Both the position numbers and the translations under genes were made by a program. The notes below the pieces were generated by a model. It ran no database searches, was not told the DNA's origin, and saw nothing but the letters and a program-made list of their open reading frames with translations. Positions 10,260 to 18,729 of a stretch of 64,000 nucleotides of DNA are shown here, in pieces; the stretch's first letter is position 1, and every line of letters begins with the position of its first letter. This stretch comes from Gilvimarinus sp. 2_MG-2023 (GTDB taxonomy: Bacteria; Pseudomonadota; Gammaproteobacteria; Pseudomonadales; Cellvibrionaceae): contig NZ_JAUOQM010000034.1 in the NCBI RefSeq assembly GCF_030547685.1, positions 59,488-123,487 on the forward strand, in the 5' to 3' direction.

Positions 10260-10736
10260 CGTAATTTTGATCTTACTCCACTATACCGCTCTTCTATTGG
10301 CTTCGACCGTATGGCCAGCCTGCTTGATAATATGGCCCGCAGCGAACAAGGTCAGCCCAGTTATCCGCCTTACAATATTGAATTGACGGGCGAAGATCAC
10401 TACCGAATTTCCATGGCGGTGGCGGGTTTTGATCTCGGTGAATTAAACATCGAGGTAAATCAAAATAATTTAACCGTTGCCGGACAAAAAACCGAAGACG
10501 ACGACTCGCGTACCTTCTTGCATCGCGGTATCGCAGCGCGCAACTTTGAGCGTCGCTTTCAGCTGGCCGATCATGTGCGAGTGCAAGGCGCTAACATTGA
10601 AAATGGTTTGCTGCATATCGATTTGGTTCGCGAAGTGCCGGAGGCTATTAAGCCTCGCACAATTGAAATATCCACCGCCGGCCAGCAATCTCGTGTTGGA
10701 CAGGAACAAAAGCCCAATGATTCAGCCGCCGCCTAA
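10257..10736 (+). CDS. ibpA: small heat-shock protein, IbpA/Hsp20 family
   Basis: ATP-independent holdase that binds unfolding proteins and aggregates until DnaK/ClpB act. The 159 residues include the short N-terminal arm MRNFDLTPLYRSSIGFDRM, the alpha-crystallin domain (about 38-130, YNIELTGEDHYRISMAVAGF and the IENGLLHIDL strand) and a C-terminal tail with an I-x-I-like IEI. An in-frame ATG exists at 10188, but ATG 10257 has GAGGA 7 bases upstream and gives the family N-terminus. Control appears double: a sigma-32-like promoter and a ROSE element. Confidence 0.95.
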   Translation: MRNFDLTPLYRSSIGFDRMASLLDNMARSEQGQPSYPPYNIELTGEDHYRISMAVAGFDLGELNIEVNQNNLTVAGQKTEDDDSRTFLHRGIAARNFERRFQLADHVRVQGANIENGLLHIDLVREVPEAIKPRTIEISTAGQQSRVGQEQKPNDSAAA

Positions 10737-10765
10737 ATGCCGCTGCTCACTATCTTAACCCCTGA

Positions 10766-10796
10766 CTTGTGCCGGTTTTGCCGGCACTTTTTTTAT
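10766..10796 (+). terminator. terminator after ibpA
   Basis: GTGCCGG (10769-10775) pairs with CCGGCAC (10781-10787), followed by a run of seven T. Its T tract runs into the ATG of the next gene at 10795. Confidence 0.85.
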
Positions 10797-11436
10797 GTCC
10801 GGTAATTGTTGCCCGCTTTGTCGGTGTGTGCGGCTAGTGGATTTTTATCGCGACACCAAACGTCATTATTGGCAGTGTGGGCAGTGTGATTTGGTGTTTG
10901 TTGGGCAAGAGTTTTTACTGTCAGCATCAAAAGAAAAAGCCGAATACGATCTGCACGAAAATGACATTTTCGATCAGGGTTACCGGCGCTTTTTAAATCG
11001 CTTGGCGCAGCCGCTTTTGGAGATTATAACGCCTCCTGCAAAAGGGCTCGATTTTGGTTGCGGTCCGGGGCCGGCGCTGCAAGATATGTTGCAATCGGCG
11101 GGCTTTGAGATGGATATCTACGATATTTTTTACGCTCCACATAAAGCGGTGTTTGACCGATACTATGATTTTATTACCGCCACCGAGGTGGTAGAACATC
11201 TGCATAATCCGCACTGGGAGTTAGATCGACTATGGTCGCGAGTTAACCCTCAAGGGGTGTTGGCGATTATGACTAAGCGGGTGCAAAGCCAAGCCGCCTT
11301 CGCTACTTGGCACTATAAAAATGATCTTACTCACGTTTGTTTTTTTAGCGAGTCAACCTTTCGATGGTTGGCCAAGCAGTGGGGCGCAACACTCACTTTC
11401 CCGGCCGCTGATGTCGTTTTATTGCAAAAGCCTTAA
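10795..11436 (+). CDS. class I SAM-dependent methyltransferase with zinc-ribbon N-terminus
   Basis: A 213-residue protein. The N-terminus has two CxxC knuckles (C6/C9 and C28/C31), a probable zinc ribbon. The Rossmann core carries SAM motif I GLDFGCGPGP (about 84-93) and the ATEVVEHLHNP motif of Methyltransf_23-type enzymes. The substrate is unknown. The ATG lies immediately after the T run of the ibpA terminator with no Shine-Dalgarno, so it is expressed either by read-through or from an mRNA with almost no leader. No later start keeps the first CxxC. Confidence 0.82.
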   Translation: MSGNCCPLCRCVRLVDFYRDTKRHYWQCGQCDLVFVGQEFLLSASKEKAEYDLHENDIFDQGYRRFLNRLAQPLLEIITPPAKGLDFGCGPGPALQDMLQSAGFEMDIYDIFYAPHKAVFDRYYDFITATEVVEHLHNPHWELDRLWSRVNPQGVLAIMTKRVQSQAAFATWHYKNDLTHVCFFSESTFRWLAKQWGATLTFPAADVVLLQKP

Positions 11437-11453
11437 ATTTTCCTGAAGTAATT

Positions 11454-12455
11454 TTATTGCGAACTAAACAGCTTGGCCCTGACCGTGGCGCGGTAGTCTC
11501 TAGGGTTGGTGTCTAGGTGTTGTTTGAATAAATCGGCAAAATAGGCAGTATCTTGATAGCCACAGCGCTCGGCGATTTCACTAATGCTTAAATTGCTGGT
11601 TTTTAATAAATCTCGAGCGACAGCCATTCGGGCATTGGTCAGGTAAGTATGCGGGGTTAAGCCGGTCGCGCTTTTAAAGCGCCGATTTAAAGTTCGGGTG
11701 CTCATATCAAAGCGTTTGGCCAGTTCGTTCATTGAACTAAATCGCGCATAGTTGTCTCGCAACCACATTTGAACTTGCACCATTTGCTCGTCCGGATGTG
11801 GGTGGTCATCATTTTCATAATAGGCCGAGCTTTCATAAGAGCGTCGTATTTCATGGGAGAAGTGACGCTCTACATGGCCGGCAATGGAGCGGTTAAACAA
11901 CCGGCTAATAAAGTGCACTGTCAGATCGGCCAGAGAGTTAACGCTGGCGGCGCAATAGCGTCGACCGGACTGGGTGATAAAATGCTGCCTTTTTAATTTC
12001 ACCTCTGGGTAGTCGCGTTGGAATTGATCAAAGTAATGCCAATGGGTTGTGGCTGCTTGACCGTCTAGCAAGCCGGCTTCGGCCATAAAGCAGCAGCCCG
12101 TGCCCACGGCGCACAGCGCTGAGCCGTTTTCATGACAGGCGCGCAACCAGTCAATCAGTTCGCCTGAACGTTGTAAGGTGGGCCGGGGGTTGCGCCATAA
12201 TGCGGGTAAATAAATGATATCCGGCACGCCGGCAGAGTCCAACGTGGTATCGGGCACCCATTGTAAGCCCGCAGGAGCGCTCAATAAGGCGTTGGCTTGC
12301 GCGGTGGTGCTGAGCTCGATTTGCCGGTCGCCTGCGGCCTTGTCTGAGTTGTATGCCAGCTGAGCGGTGCGCAGCATCTCCATCGGTAATACCGTCCCTG
12401 TGGCCAGCATATTCTCGGTCAACACGAAGGTGATGTGGGTCTGTTCTGTCTGCAT
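11454..12455 (-). CDS. GlxA-type AraC-family transcriptional regulator
   Basis: A 333-residue regulator with an N-terminal DJ-1/PfpI-like amidotransferase fold (about 5-190, with the nucleophile-elbow-like AVGTGCCFMAEAGLLDG) and a C-terminal AraC DNA-binding domain (about 225-325, RFDMSTRTLNRRFKSATGLTPHTYL and ISEIAERCGYQDTAYFADLFKQH). Regulators of this class often control amine, betaine or amino-acid use, but no such operon is next to it. It is divergent from fabY. No strong ribosome-binding site is visible before ATG 12455. Confidence 0.9.
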   Translation of the reverse strand: MQTEQTHITFVLTENMLATGTVLPMEMLRTAQLAYNSDKAAGDRQIELSTTAQANALLSAPAGLQWVPDTTLDSAGVPDIIYLPALWRNPRPTLQRSGELIDWLRACHENGSALCAVGTGCCFMAEAGLLDGQAATTHWHYFDQFQRDYPEVKLKRQHFITQSGRRYCAASVNSLADLTVHFISRLFNRSIAGHVERHFSHEIRRSYESSAYYENDDHPHPDEQMVQVQMWLRDNYARFSSMNELAKRFDMSTRTLNRRFKSATGLTPHTYLTNARMAVARDLLKTSNLSISEIAERCGYQDTAYFADLFKQHLDTNPRDYRATVRAKLFSSQ

Positions 12456-12600
12456 GTTGCAAAAAGCTACTCAAAGGAGTGTGTTTGGCTAATATGCCAT
12501 TTCATATGGCCATTATGACCCTGTTCGCATGGGCTGTATAGCAATACACTGCCAGCCTATTAATGCTAGACCCTCTATTGTCGCTTGTTAGGAGAAAAAC

Positions 12601-14499
12601 ATGTCCCGATTGCCCGTTATTGTAGGTTTTGGCGGTTTTAATGCTGCGGGTCGTAGCTCCGGGCACCAAGGTTTTCGGCGTATGGTTTTAGAAAGCTTGC
12701 CCGAGTGTGAACGGCAGGAAACTCTGGCAGGCCTTGGCGTGATGATGGGGTTGGTTCGGTGCCAAGAAGGGCAGTGGTGTGATGACCAGGGGCAAGCGCT
12801 GACGCTGGCACAAATTGAGGCACAGTTTGGCGATGCTATTCGCGCTGGCAGCCTGATTCGCCGTATCGATGGTCGCTTTTTTGATGTCGATTCGGTGCAT
12901 TGGCAAAAATCCGCCAAGCTTAATATCGAGGAAGGCACCCAGAGTTTCATATTAAAGGCTCGCGATTTGCCAGAGCCGGTACCCGAAAACTGGACAGTTA
13001 CCGAGCTGGAAGAACGGCAGGTGCGGGTGGATATTTCTCAGTCGCTCGAGGTTAAGCTCGACAGTTACCGCGACATGCCGGTGAAATCAGCCGGCCAACT
13101 GCCGCAGGGTTTCAATCCAGAAGATTTATACAACGCCCGCTTTCATCCCCGCGCTTTGCAACTGGCCGTGATAGGTGCATCCGATGCGGTGCGCTCGATG
13201 GGTATTGAGTGGGCGCAGGTGGCCGCTTCGGTCTTGCCCGATGAGGTGGGAGTTTATGCCAGCAACGTAATGAGCCAAATGGATGAAAATGGCTTCGGTG
13301 GTCTGCTGAAATCGCGTTTGCTCGGTGGCAGGGTGACCACGAAGCAGTGTCCGTTGGGGCTGAACAGCATGCCGGCGGATTTTGTTAATGCTTATATCCT
13401 GGGTAGTGTCGGGCACACTGGCGCCATTGCCGGAGCCTGCGCCTCGTTCTTGTACAACCTGCGCGCGGCAGTGGAGGATATTAGCTCGGGCCGTTGTCGT
13501 GTGGCTGTGGTGGGTAATGCTGAGGCGCCCATTACATCGGAAATTATTGATGGCTACGCCACCATGGGTGCTCTGGCTACCGAAGAGAAACTGAAGAAAA
13601 TAGACGGCAGTGATGACACCGACCCGGCGCGCAGCAGTCGCCCCTTTGGGGAAAATTGCGGTTTTACTATCGCCGAGTCATCGCAGTATATTGTGCTGAT
13701 GGATGACGAATTGGCGCTAGAGTTAGGCGCTGACATTCACGGCGCAGTCAATGATGTGTTTATCAATGCCGACGGCTACAAAAAATCGATTTCAGCTCCA
13801 GGGCCCGGCAACCATATTACCTTTGCCAAGGCGGTGGCTTCGGCCCGCGCTATTGTCGGTGATGAAGTGGTGCGCCAGCGCTCTATGGTGCACGCACACG
13901 GCTCCAGTACTCCGCAAAACAGGGTGACCGAGTCGCAAATATTCGATCAGGTGGCTGAGTATTTTGGCATAACCGACTGGCCTGTCGCCGCTATTAAAGC
14001 CTTTGTGGGACACTCGCTGTCACCGGCCAGCGGTGATCAATTGATTGCCAGCTTGGGGACGTTCAAATATGGGATGGTACCTGGGGTTAAAACCATCGAT
14101 CGGGTTGCTGATGACGTTTTTGCTGATCGTCTGAATATTCAGGTTGCCGATTTCACCCCGCAAGAGGGGATTGATGTTGCCTTTTTGAATTCCAAAGGGT
14201 TTGGCGGTAACAACGCCACCGCCAGCGTGTTATCGCCGAAAGTGGTGGATCAAATGCTGGAAAAACGTTATGGTGCCGACCGTTTTGCTCGCTACCAAGC
14301 TTTGCGCGAACAGACCCGCACTCAGGCTGAACAATATGACCAGGCCGCGCTGCGCGGTGATTTCGGCACTATTTACCAGTTTGGTGAAGGCCTGATTGAC
14401 GAGTCGAAAATTGAATTTGTCGATGGCGAAATTCGCCTGCCGGGGTTTGCCAAGGCCGTGAACCTCGACTTGCCTAATCGCTTTGACGACATGGTGTGA
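12601..14499 (+). CDS. fabY: beta-ketoacyl-ACP synthase, FabY type
   Basis: Condensing enzyme that, in Pseudomonas aeruginosa, starts fatty-acid synthesis from acetyl-CoA and malonyl-ACP in place of FabH. The 632 residues closely follow FabY: MSRLPVIVGFGGFNAAGRSS, YNARFHPRALQLAV, the active-site C280 in GACASFLYN, HAHGSSTP and VGHSLSPAS for the two histidines, and SKGFGGNNA. It is longer than FabB/FabF because of the N-terminal FabY region. AGGAGA precedes the ATG. It is a single-gene unit; whether fabH is also present lies outside this window. Confidence 0.93.
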   Translation: MSRLPVIVGFGGFNAAGRSSGHQGFRRMVLESLPECERQETLAGLGVMMGLVRCQEGQWCDDQGQALTLAQIEAQFGDAIRAGSLIRRIDGRFFDVDSVHWQKSAKLNIEEGTQSFILKARDLPEPVPENWTVTELEERQVRVDISQSLEVKLDSYRDMPVKSAGQLPQGFNPEDLYNARFHPRALQLAVIGASDAVRSMGIEWAQVAASVLPDEVGVYASNVMSQMDENGFGGLLKSRLLGGRVTTKQCPLGLNSMPADFVNAYILGSVGHTGAIAGACASFLYNLRAAVEDISSGRCRVAVVGNAEAPITSEIIDGYATMGALATEEKLKKIDGSDDTDPARSSRPFGENCGFTIAESSQYIVLMDDELALELGADIHGAVNDVFINADGYKKSISAPGPGNHITFAKAVASARAIVGDEVVRQRSMVHAHGSSTPQNRVTESQIFDQVAEYFGITDWPVAAIKAFVGHSLSPASGDQLIASLGTFKYGMVPGVKTIDRVADDVFADRLNIQVADFTPQEGIDVAFLNSKGFGGNNATASVLSPKVVDQMLEKRYGADRFARYQALREQTRTQAEQYDQAALRGDFGTIYQFGEGLIDESKIEFVDGEIRLPGFAKAVNLDLPNRFDDMV

Positions 14500-14608
14500 T
14501 GGCAGGCCAGTAGCGCTAAAGTGTGCCCGCCGGCTCAGTTTTGACCAGCCGCTAGGGCAGTCATTGCAGTGGGTGATGATTTTTTGCCCAGCTGGGCGGC
14601 AATAGTGC

Positions 14609-14637
14609 TATACAAAGCCACTTCTTTACCTTAGAAT
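14609..14637 (+). promoter_or_regulatory. promoter for the rpsP operon
   Basis: TATACA (14609-14614), 17-base spacer, TAGAAT (14632-14637), followed by a GC-rich discriminator. It lies about 95 bases before rpsP. The rest of the 233-base gap after fabY holds only a short palindrome, GCCCAGCTGGGC, near 14586-14597. Confidence 0.6.
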
Positions 14638-14732
14638 ACGGCGCCTTTCGCAATCGGCTTAAGCTCGCTTGCGTGAACCAGTTTTAACAATGATGGGGAA
14701 AACCCATCTGATACAACTACAGGAAAGCATCA

Positions 14733-14978
14733 ATGGTAACTATTCGTCTGTCTCGTGGTGGCTCCAAAAAGCGTCCTTTTTACCACCTGACCGTAAGCGA
14801 CAGCCGCAGTGCACGTAACGGCCGTTTCATCGAGCGTGTTGGTTTCTTCAACCCAATCGCCCGCGGCCAGGAAGAAAGCCTGCGTATCGATCAAGACCGT
14901 ATCGACTACTGGGTAGGCCAAGGCGCCCAGGTTAGCGAGCGTGTTGCTAAGCTGATCAAAACCAAAGCTGCCGCTTAA
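14733..14978 (+). CDS. rpsP: 30S ribosomal protein S16
   Basis: Small-subunit assembly protein, 81 residues, with the invariant [21 protein letters not shown] opening region and [16 protein letters not shown] near the C-terminus. AGGAAA precedes the ATG. First gene of rpsP-rimM-trmD-rplS, a conserved proteobacterial operon. Confidence 0.98.
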   Translation: MVTIRLSRGGSKKRPFYHLTVSDSRSARNGRFIERVGFFNPIARGQEESLRIDQDRIDYWVGQGAQVSERVAKLIKTKAAA

Positions 14979-14992
14979 TTGCTGTTAGCCCG

Positions 14993-15532
14993 ATGACGAC
15001 AGAGTCTTCTAATCTGGTGGATGTCGGGCGTATCACTGCGGTATTTGGTATTCAGGGCTGGGTGAAAATCCACTCTGGCACCGAGCCCGCAGAGAACTTG
15101 TTTGAATACCACCCTTGGTGGCTGAAAACAGCCCACGGGGTGAAAACAGTCGATATAGACGCGGTTCGTCCCCACGGTAAGGGCTTTGTGGCCCATATCA
15201 AAGGTGTTGATGATCGCGATACGGCTGCCACTTATGCTGGTACAACTATAGCGGTTGAGCGACAGCAGTTGCCGGATCTGGCCGAAGGCGAGTTCTATTG
15301 GCATCAGCTGCAAGGCTTGGCCGTTATCTCCCGTTTTGGCGGCACACAAACCCGTTTGGGGTGCGTCAGCCGAATACTGGAGACCGGTGCTAACGATGTG
15401 CTGGTGGTTCAAGCCGATCAAAGCAGTGTGGATGATCGCGAACGCTTAGTGCCCTATATACCTGGGCAGTATGTGCTTGAGGTGGATTTAGAAGCCCGAA
15501 CCCTAGCGGTTGATTGGGATCCGGCATTCTAG
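14993..15532 (+). CDS. rimM: 16S rRNA processing protein RimM
   Basis: Maturation factor that binds S19 and assists assembly of the 30S head. The 179 residues have the N-terminal RimM barrel (VDVGRITAVFGIQGWVKIHSGTEP) and a C-terminal PRC-barrel domain (LVPYIPGQYVLEVDLEARTLAVDWDPAF). It starts 14 bases after rpsP and ends 12 bases before trmD, consistent with translational coupling across the operon. Confidence 0.96.
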   Translation: MTTESSNLVDVGRITAVFGIQGWVKIHSGTEPAENLFEYHPWWLKTAHGVKTVDIDAVRPHGKGFVAHIKGVDDRDTAATYAGTTIAVERQQLPDLAEGEFYWHQLQGLAVISRFGGTQTRLGCVSRILETGANDVLVVQADQSSVDDRERLVPYIPGQYVLEVDLEARTLAVDWDPAF

Positions 15533-15544
15533 CAGGGGGTCAAC

Positions 15545-16318
15545 GTGACCGATAAAGCGGAGCAGGCGCCTATTAAGTTGGCTGTCATTACGCTTTTCCC
15601 GCCAATGTTTGCGGCCTTGACGGAAAGTGGCATAACCGCGCGCGCGGTGAAGGAGGGCCGGGTCGCCATCGAGTGTTGGAACCCGCGGGACTTCACCGTT
15701 GATAAGCATCGTACAGTGGATGATCGCCCCTACGGCGGCGGCCCTGGCATGCTAATGAAAGTGCAGCCTTTGGCCGATGCGGTTGATGCCGCTAAAGCCT
15801 GGACCGGTGCCGCTAAAGTGGTTTACTTGTCCCCGCAGGGGCAAAAGTTTACCCAACAGGCCGCTCAAGTAATGGCCACCGAAGGCAATTTGATTTTAAT
15901 TGCCGGGCGCTATGAAGGTATCGACGAGCGCCTGATCGAGTCAATAGTGGATGAAGAATGGTCCATTGGTGACTATGTACTGTCTGGCGGCGAGTTGCCG
16001 GCTATGGTATTGATGGATGCTCTGATTCGGTTGTTACCCGGCGCGCTGGGCGATAAACAATCGGCCGAGGAAGACTCCTTTAGTGACGGTTTGCTGGACC
16101 ATCCGCACTATACGCGCCCGGAAATACTTGAGGGTGACAAGGTGCCTGAGGTTTTACTCTCAGGGGATCACCAAAGAATTCGGCGCTGGCGCTTACAACA
16201 AGCGCTGGGGCGAACTTGGCTAAGACGGCCAGATTTATTGCAACACAAAGACTTAACCGAGGAGCAGCAAACGCTGTTGACGGACTTTCGTCGGGACCTT
16301 GAAAACGACTCACTCTAG
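15545..16318 (+). CDS. trmD: tRNA (guanine-37-N1)-methyltransferase
   Basis: Methylates G37 next to the anticodon in tRNAs for Leu, Pro and Arg, preventing +1 frameshifts. The 257 residues form a SPOUT fold with the trefoil-knot motifs [15 protein letters not shown] and [20 protein letters not shown], plus the [16 protein letters not shown] loop. It starts at GTG 15545 with AGGGGG upstream. It ends 32 bases before rplS. Confidence 0.97.
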   Translation: MTDKAEQAPIKLAVITLFPPMFAALTESGITARAVKEGRVAIECWNPRDFTVDKHRTVDDRPYGGGPGMLMKVQPLADAVDAAKAWTGAAKVVYLSPQGQKFTQQAAQVMATEGNLILIAGRYEGIDERLIESIVDEEWSIGDYVLSGGELPAMVLMDALIRLLPGALGDKQSAEEDSFSDGLLDHPHYTRPEILEGDKVPEVLLSGDHQRIRRWRLQQALGRTWLRRPDLLQHKDLTEEQQTLLTDFRRDLENDSL

Positions 16319-16350
16319 CTGTGAAGCTACAGAATCTCAGGAGAATAGAG

Positions 16351-16704
16351 ATGACCAACAAGATTATTCAAGAGCTCGAAAACGAACAGCTCAAGCAAGA
16401 CGTACCAGCATTCGCACCGGGTGATACCGTTGTGGTTCAGGTAAAAGTAACCGAAGGTAACCGCGAGCGTCTACAGGCCTACGAAGGTGTTGTAATCGCT
16501 AAGCGTAATCGCGGTTTGCACTCTGCTTTCACCGTGCGCAAAATTTCTTACGGTGTTGGCGTTGAGCGTACTTTCCAAACTCACAGCCGTCAGGTTGACA
16601 GCATTGCTGTTAAGCGTCGCGGTGATGTGCGTCAGGCCAAGCTGTACTACTTGCGTGACCTGACCGGTAAAGCGGCTCGTATTAAAGAAAAGCTGGGCGC
16701 ATAA
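16351..16704 (+). CDS. rplS: 50S ribosomal protein L19
   Basis: Large-subunit protein at the 30S-50S interface, 117 residues, with [21 protein letters not shown] and the SH3-like barrel segments [25 protein letters not shown] and [18 protein letters not shown]. The frame also opens at GTG 16321, but ATG 16351 has CAGGAGA about 7 bases upstream and gives the conserved start. Last gene of the rpsP operon. Confidence 0.97.
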   Translation: MTNKIIQELENEQLKQDVPAFAPGDTVVVQVKVTEGNRERLQAYEGVVIAKRNRGLHSAFTVRKISYGVGVERTFQTHSRQVDSIAVKRRGDVRQAKLYYLRDLTGKAARIKEKLGA

Positions 16705-16741
16705 TCGACGTTATTATTTGTCGATTTTGCCAAGCACAAAA

Positions 16742-16768
16742 AAGCCGACCTAAGGGTCGGCTTGTTTG
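16742..16768 (+). terminator. terminator after rplS
   Basis: AAGCCGACC (16742-16750) pairs with GGTCGGCTT (16755-16763) around TAAG. The T tract is interrupted (TTGTTTG). Confidence 0.75.
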
Positions 16769-16830
16769 TGCCTTGAGTTTTTTGGTTTGGACAGCATAAT
16801 AGCCAATCTACTCCCGATAAGGACACGGTT

Positions 16831-17739
16831 ATCAAAGCCCTTTCGCAAAGTGTCGACTCCAGTATTCGTCTATATCTCGACAGCCTGTGGCTGGAAAAGG
16901 GCCTGGCGGATAACACTCGTCAAAGTTATCAGCGTGATCTTACTCATTTTGCCCGCTGGTTGGGTGAGCAGGGCGAGGATGACCTAAACGCTGTTACCGG
17001 GCAACAAGTGATGGCTTATCTCGCCTGGCGCCACAGTGCCAATTACTCCAGCCGCTCAACGGCGCGCTTATTATCGTGTTTGCGAGGGTTTTACCGCTTT
17101 CAGCTGCGGGAAAACGCCATCAGTGAAAATCCATTAGCCGGCATTGAGAATCCTAAATTACCTCGCTCATTGCCTAAACTTTTGACCGAAAGCGATGTCG
17201 AAGCTCTATTGTCGGCCCCCGATGTGGACGATGCCGTAGGTTTGCGCGATAAAGCCATGTTGGAGTTGCTCTATGCCTGCGGTTTGCGCGTCACTGAGCT
17301 AACCCAGCTCACCCTACCTATGCTCAATTTACGCCAAGGCGTGGTGCGTGTGTTGGGTAAAGGCAGTAAAGAAAGGTTGGTGCCATTGGGTGAAGAGGCG
17401 GCCTATTGGCTTGAACGGTATATCACCTCAAAGCGTTCTGAGTTGTTGGCGGCGCGTCCCAGTGAGGCGGTCTTTCCCAGTACACGCGGTGTGGCCATGA
17501 CGCGCCAAACGTTTTGGTACCGCATTAAGCATTGGGCTCGGGTGGCTGGTATTGAAAAGCCTTTGTCGCCGCACACCTTGCGTCACGCGTTTGCCACGCA
17601 CCTGATTAACCATGGCGCCGATTTACGTGTGGTGCAGTTATTACTGGGCCATAGTGACCTATCGACCACGCAAATTTACACCCACGTGGCTCAGGCGCGA
17701 ATGCAAAGTTTGCATAAGATGCATCACCCTAGGGGATAG
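16831..17739 (+). CDS. xerD: tyrosine recombinase XerD, probable ATC start
   Basis: Recombinase that, with XerC, resolves chromosome dimers at dif. All catalytic residues are seen: R153, the beta-hairpin Lys in GKGSKER, H248-x2-R251, H274 and nucleophile Y283. The N-terminal core-binding domain (SSIRLYLDSLWLEKGLADNTRQSYQRDLTHF) is complete only if translation starts upstream of the first conventional start, TTG 16960. The open frame runs from 16777 with no ATG/GTG/TTG before 16960. ATC 16831 is preceded by AAGGA (16819-16823) at 7 bases and gives 302 residues, with the catalytic residues within four or five positions of E. coli XerD (298 residues). It heads xerD-dsbC-hom-thrC-recJ, a conserved pseudomonad order. 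A sequencing error is the alternative. Confidence 0.85.
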   Translation: MKALSQSVDSSIRLYLDSLWLEKGLADNTRQSYQRDLTHFARWLGEQGEDDLNAVTGQQVMAYLAWRHSANYSSRSTARLLSCLRGFYRFQLRENAISENPLAGIENPKLPRSLPKLLTESDVEALLSAPDVDDAVGLRDKAMLELLYACGLRVTELTQLTLPMLNLRQGVVRVLGKGSKERLVPLGEEAAYWLERYITSKRSELLAARPSEAVFPSTRGVAMTRQTFWYRIKHWARVAGIEKPLSPHTLRHAFATHLINHGADLRVVQLLLGHSDLSTTQIYTHVAQARMQSLHKMHHPRG

Positions 17740-17821
17740 CGCTGATAAGCTGGCGTGTGTAGCCAAATGGCAAAGGGTGATTGTGGTACACTCCGATTAA
17801 CGTGTTTTAGAGATAGTTATT

Positions 17822-18616
17822 ATGTGGATAAATTATGTGAAGGCTGGTTTGCTGGCCTGTGTTCTGGCTCCTCTGAGCGTTGCGGCGCAAGATTCGGCTG
17901 ATTCGGCGGAAGCGTTGAGCCCCGAAGAAACCATCACTCAAGCCCTGGCTCCTGCTGTGGGTGGTGCTTCACAGCTAGGCCCAGTTCGCCCCTCTGTGAT
18001 CGATGGATTGTATTCGGTTCAAATCGTCGGCGGACCTACGTTAATGGTCACGCCCGACGGCAAGCATGCTGTTGTCGGTGATCTGCTGGAAATTGCCCCA
18101 ACCGGTTTTACTCAAGTACAAGATCCTTACTTGATTGATGCTCGCAAAGACTTTTTGGCCGGTCTGAGCGATGATGAAACTATTAACTTTAAGCCAGAAG
18201 GTGAAACCAAGCACGTCATGTATGTGTTCACCGATGTTGACTGCGGATACTGTCGTCGTTTGCATAACCATATGCACCAGTACCGGGAAAAAGGCGAGCT
18301 CAAGCCCGGTTACAGCGATCTTGGGATTGAGGTTCGCTATTTGGCCTACCCGCGTGCTGGTATTGGCAGCCCTTCTGCCGCAAAGCTTGAGAGTGCTTGG
18401 TGTGCGGACGACCAGCAGGCAGCCTTGGATAAACTGAAAGCAATGCAGCCGGTGGACCAAAAAACTTGTGAGTCCGCTCCTATTGCCCGTCATTTTGTGA
18501 CAGGTGGTCAGCTTGGTGTTAACGCGACCCCAGCGATTATGTTGCCGAATGGCGAGCTGCACTTGGGTTATCGTCCCCCCGAAGACATGGTAGGAATCTT
18601 TGCTCAGGGCGAGTAG
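17822..18616 (+). CDS. dsbC: thiol:disulfide interchange protein DsbC
   Basis: Periplasmic disulfide isomerase that reshuffles wrong disulfides and is kept reduced by DsbD. The 264-residue precursor has a signal peptide (about 1-22, ending SVAA before QD), an N-terminal dimerisation domain (SVIDGLYSVQIVGGPTLMVTPDG, GDLLEI) and a thioredoxin domain with the active site C141-G-Y-C144 and the cis-proline in NATPA. It has a somewhat long acidic linker after the signal peptide. It follows xerD by 82 bases and is followed by a strong terminator, so hom is probably transcribed separately. Confidence 0.95.
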   Translation: MWINYVKAGLLACVLAPLSVAAQDSADSAEALSPEETITQALAPAVGGASQLGPVRPSVIDGLYSVQIVGGPTLMVTPDGKHAVVGDLLEIAPTGFTQVQDPYLIDARKDFLAGLSDDETINFKPEGETKHVMYVFTDVDCGYCRRLHNHMHQYREKGELKPGYSDLGIEVRYLAYPRAGIGSPSAAKLESAWCADDQQAALDKLKAMQPVDQKTCESAPIARHFVTGGQLGVNATPAIMLPNGELHLGYRPPEDMVGIFAQGE

Positions 18617-18661
18617 TCACTCTTAGCTGGCTCTAGCCATCACAGCAAGCGTTCACTAATT

Positions 18662-18704
18662 GACAGCAACCATTGCTCTGAGTATGGTTGCTGTCTTTTA
18701 TTTT
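18662..18704 (+). terminator. terminator between dsbC and hom
   Basis: GACAGCAACCAT (18662-18673) pairs perfectly with ATGGTTGCTGTC (18684-18695), followed by TTTTATTTT. Confidence 0.9.
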
Positions 18705-18729
18705 GCAGCACCCAAAAGAGGATAAGACA

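Noticed and set aside
14586..14597. Palindrome GCCCAGCTGGGC as an operator before rpsP
   Set aside because: A short GC palindrome without supporting context; it lies upstream of a complete promoter and could be chance.
16960..17739. xerD starting at TTG 16960
   Set aside because: It would lack the first part of the core-binding domain, whose conserved sequence is present upstream in the same frame.
18688..18729. Upstream start for hom
   Set aside because: These codons are inside the dsbC terminator stem; TTG 18730 has a good ribosome-binding site and the conserved N-terminus.
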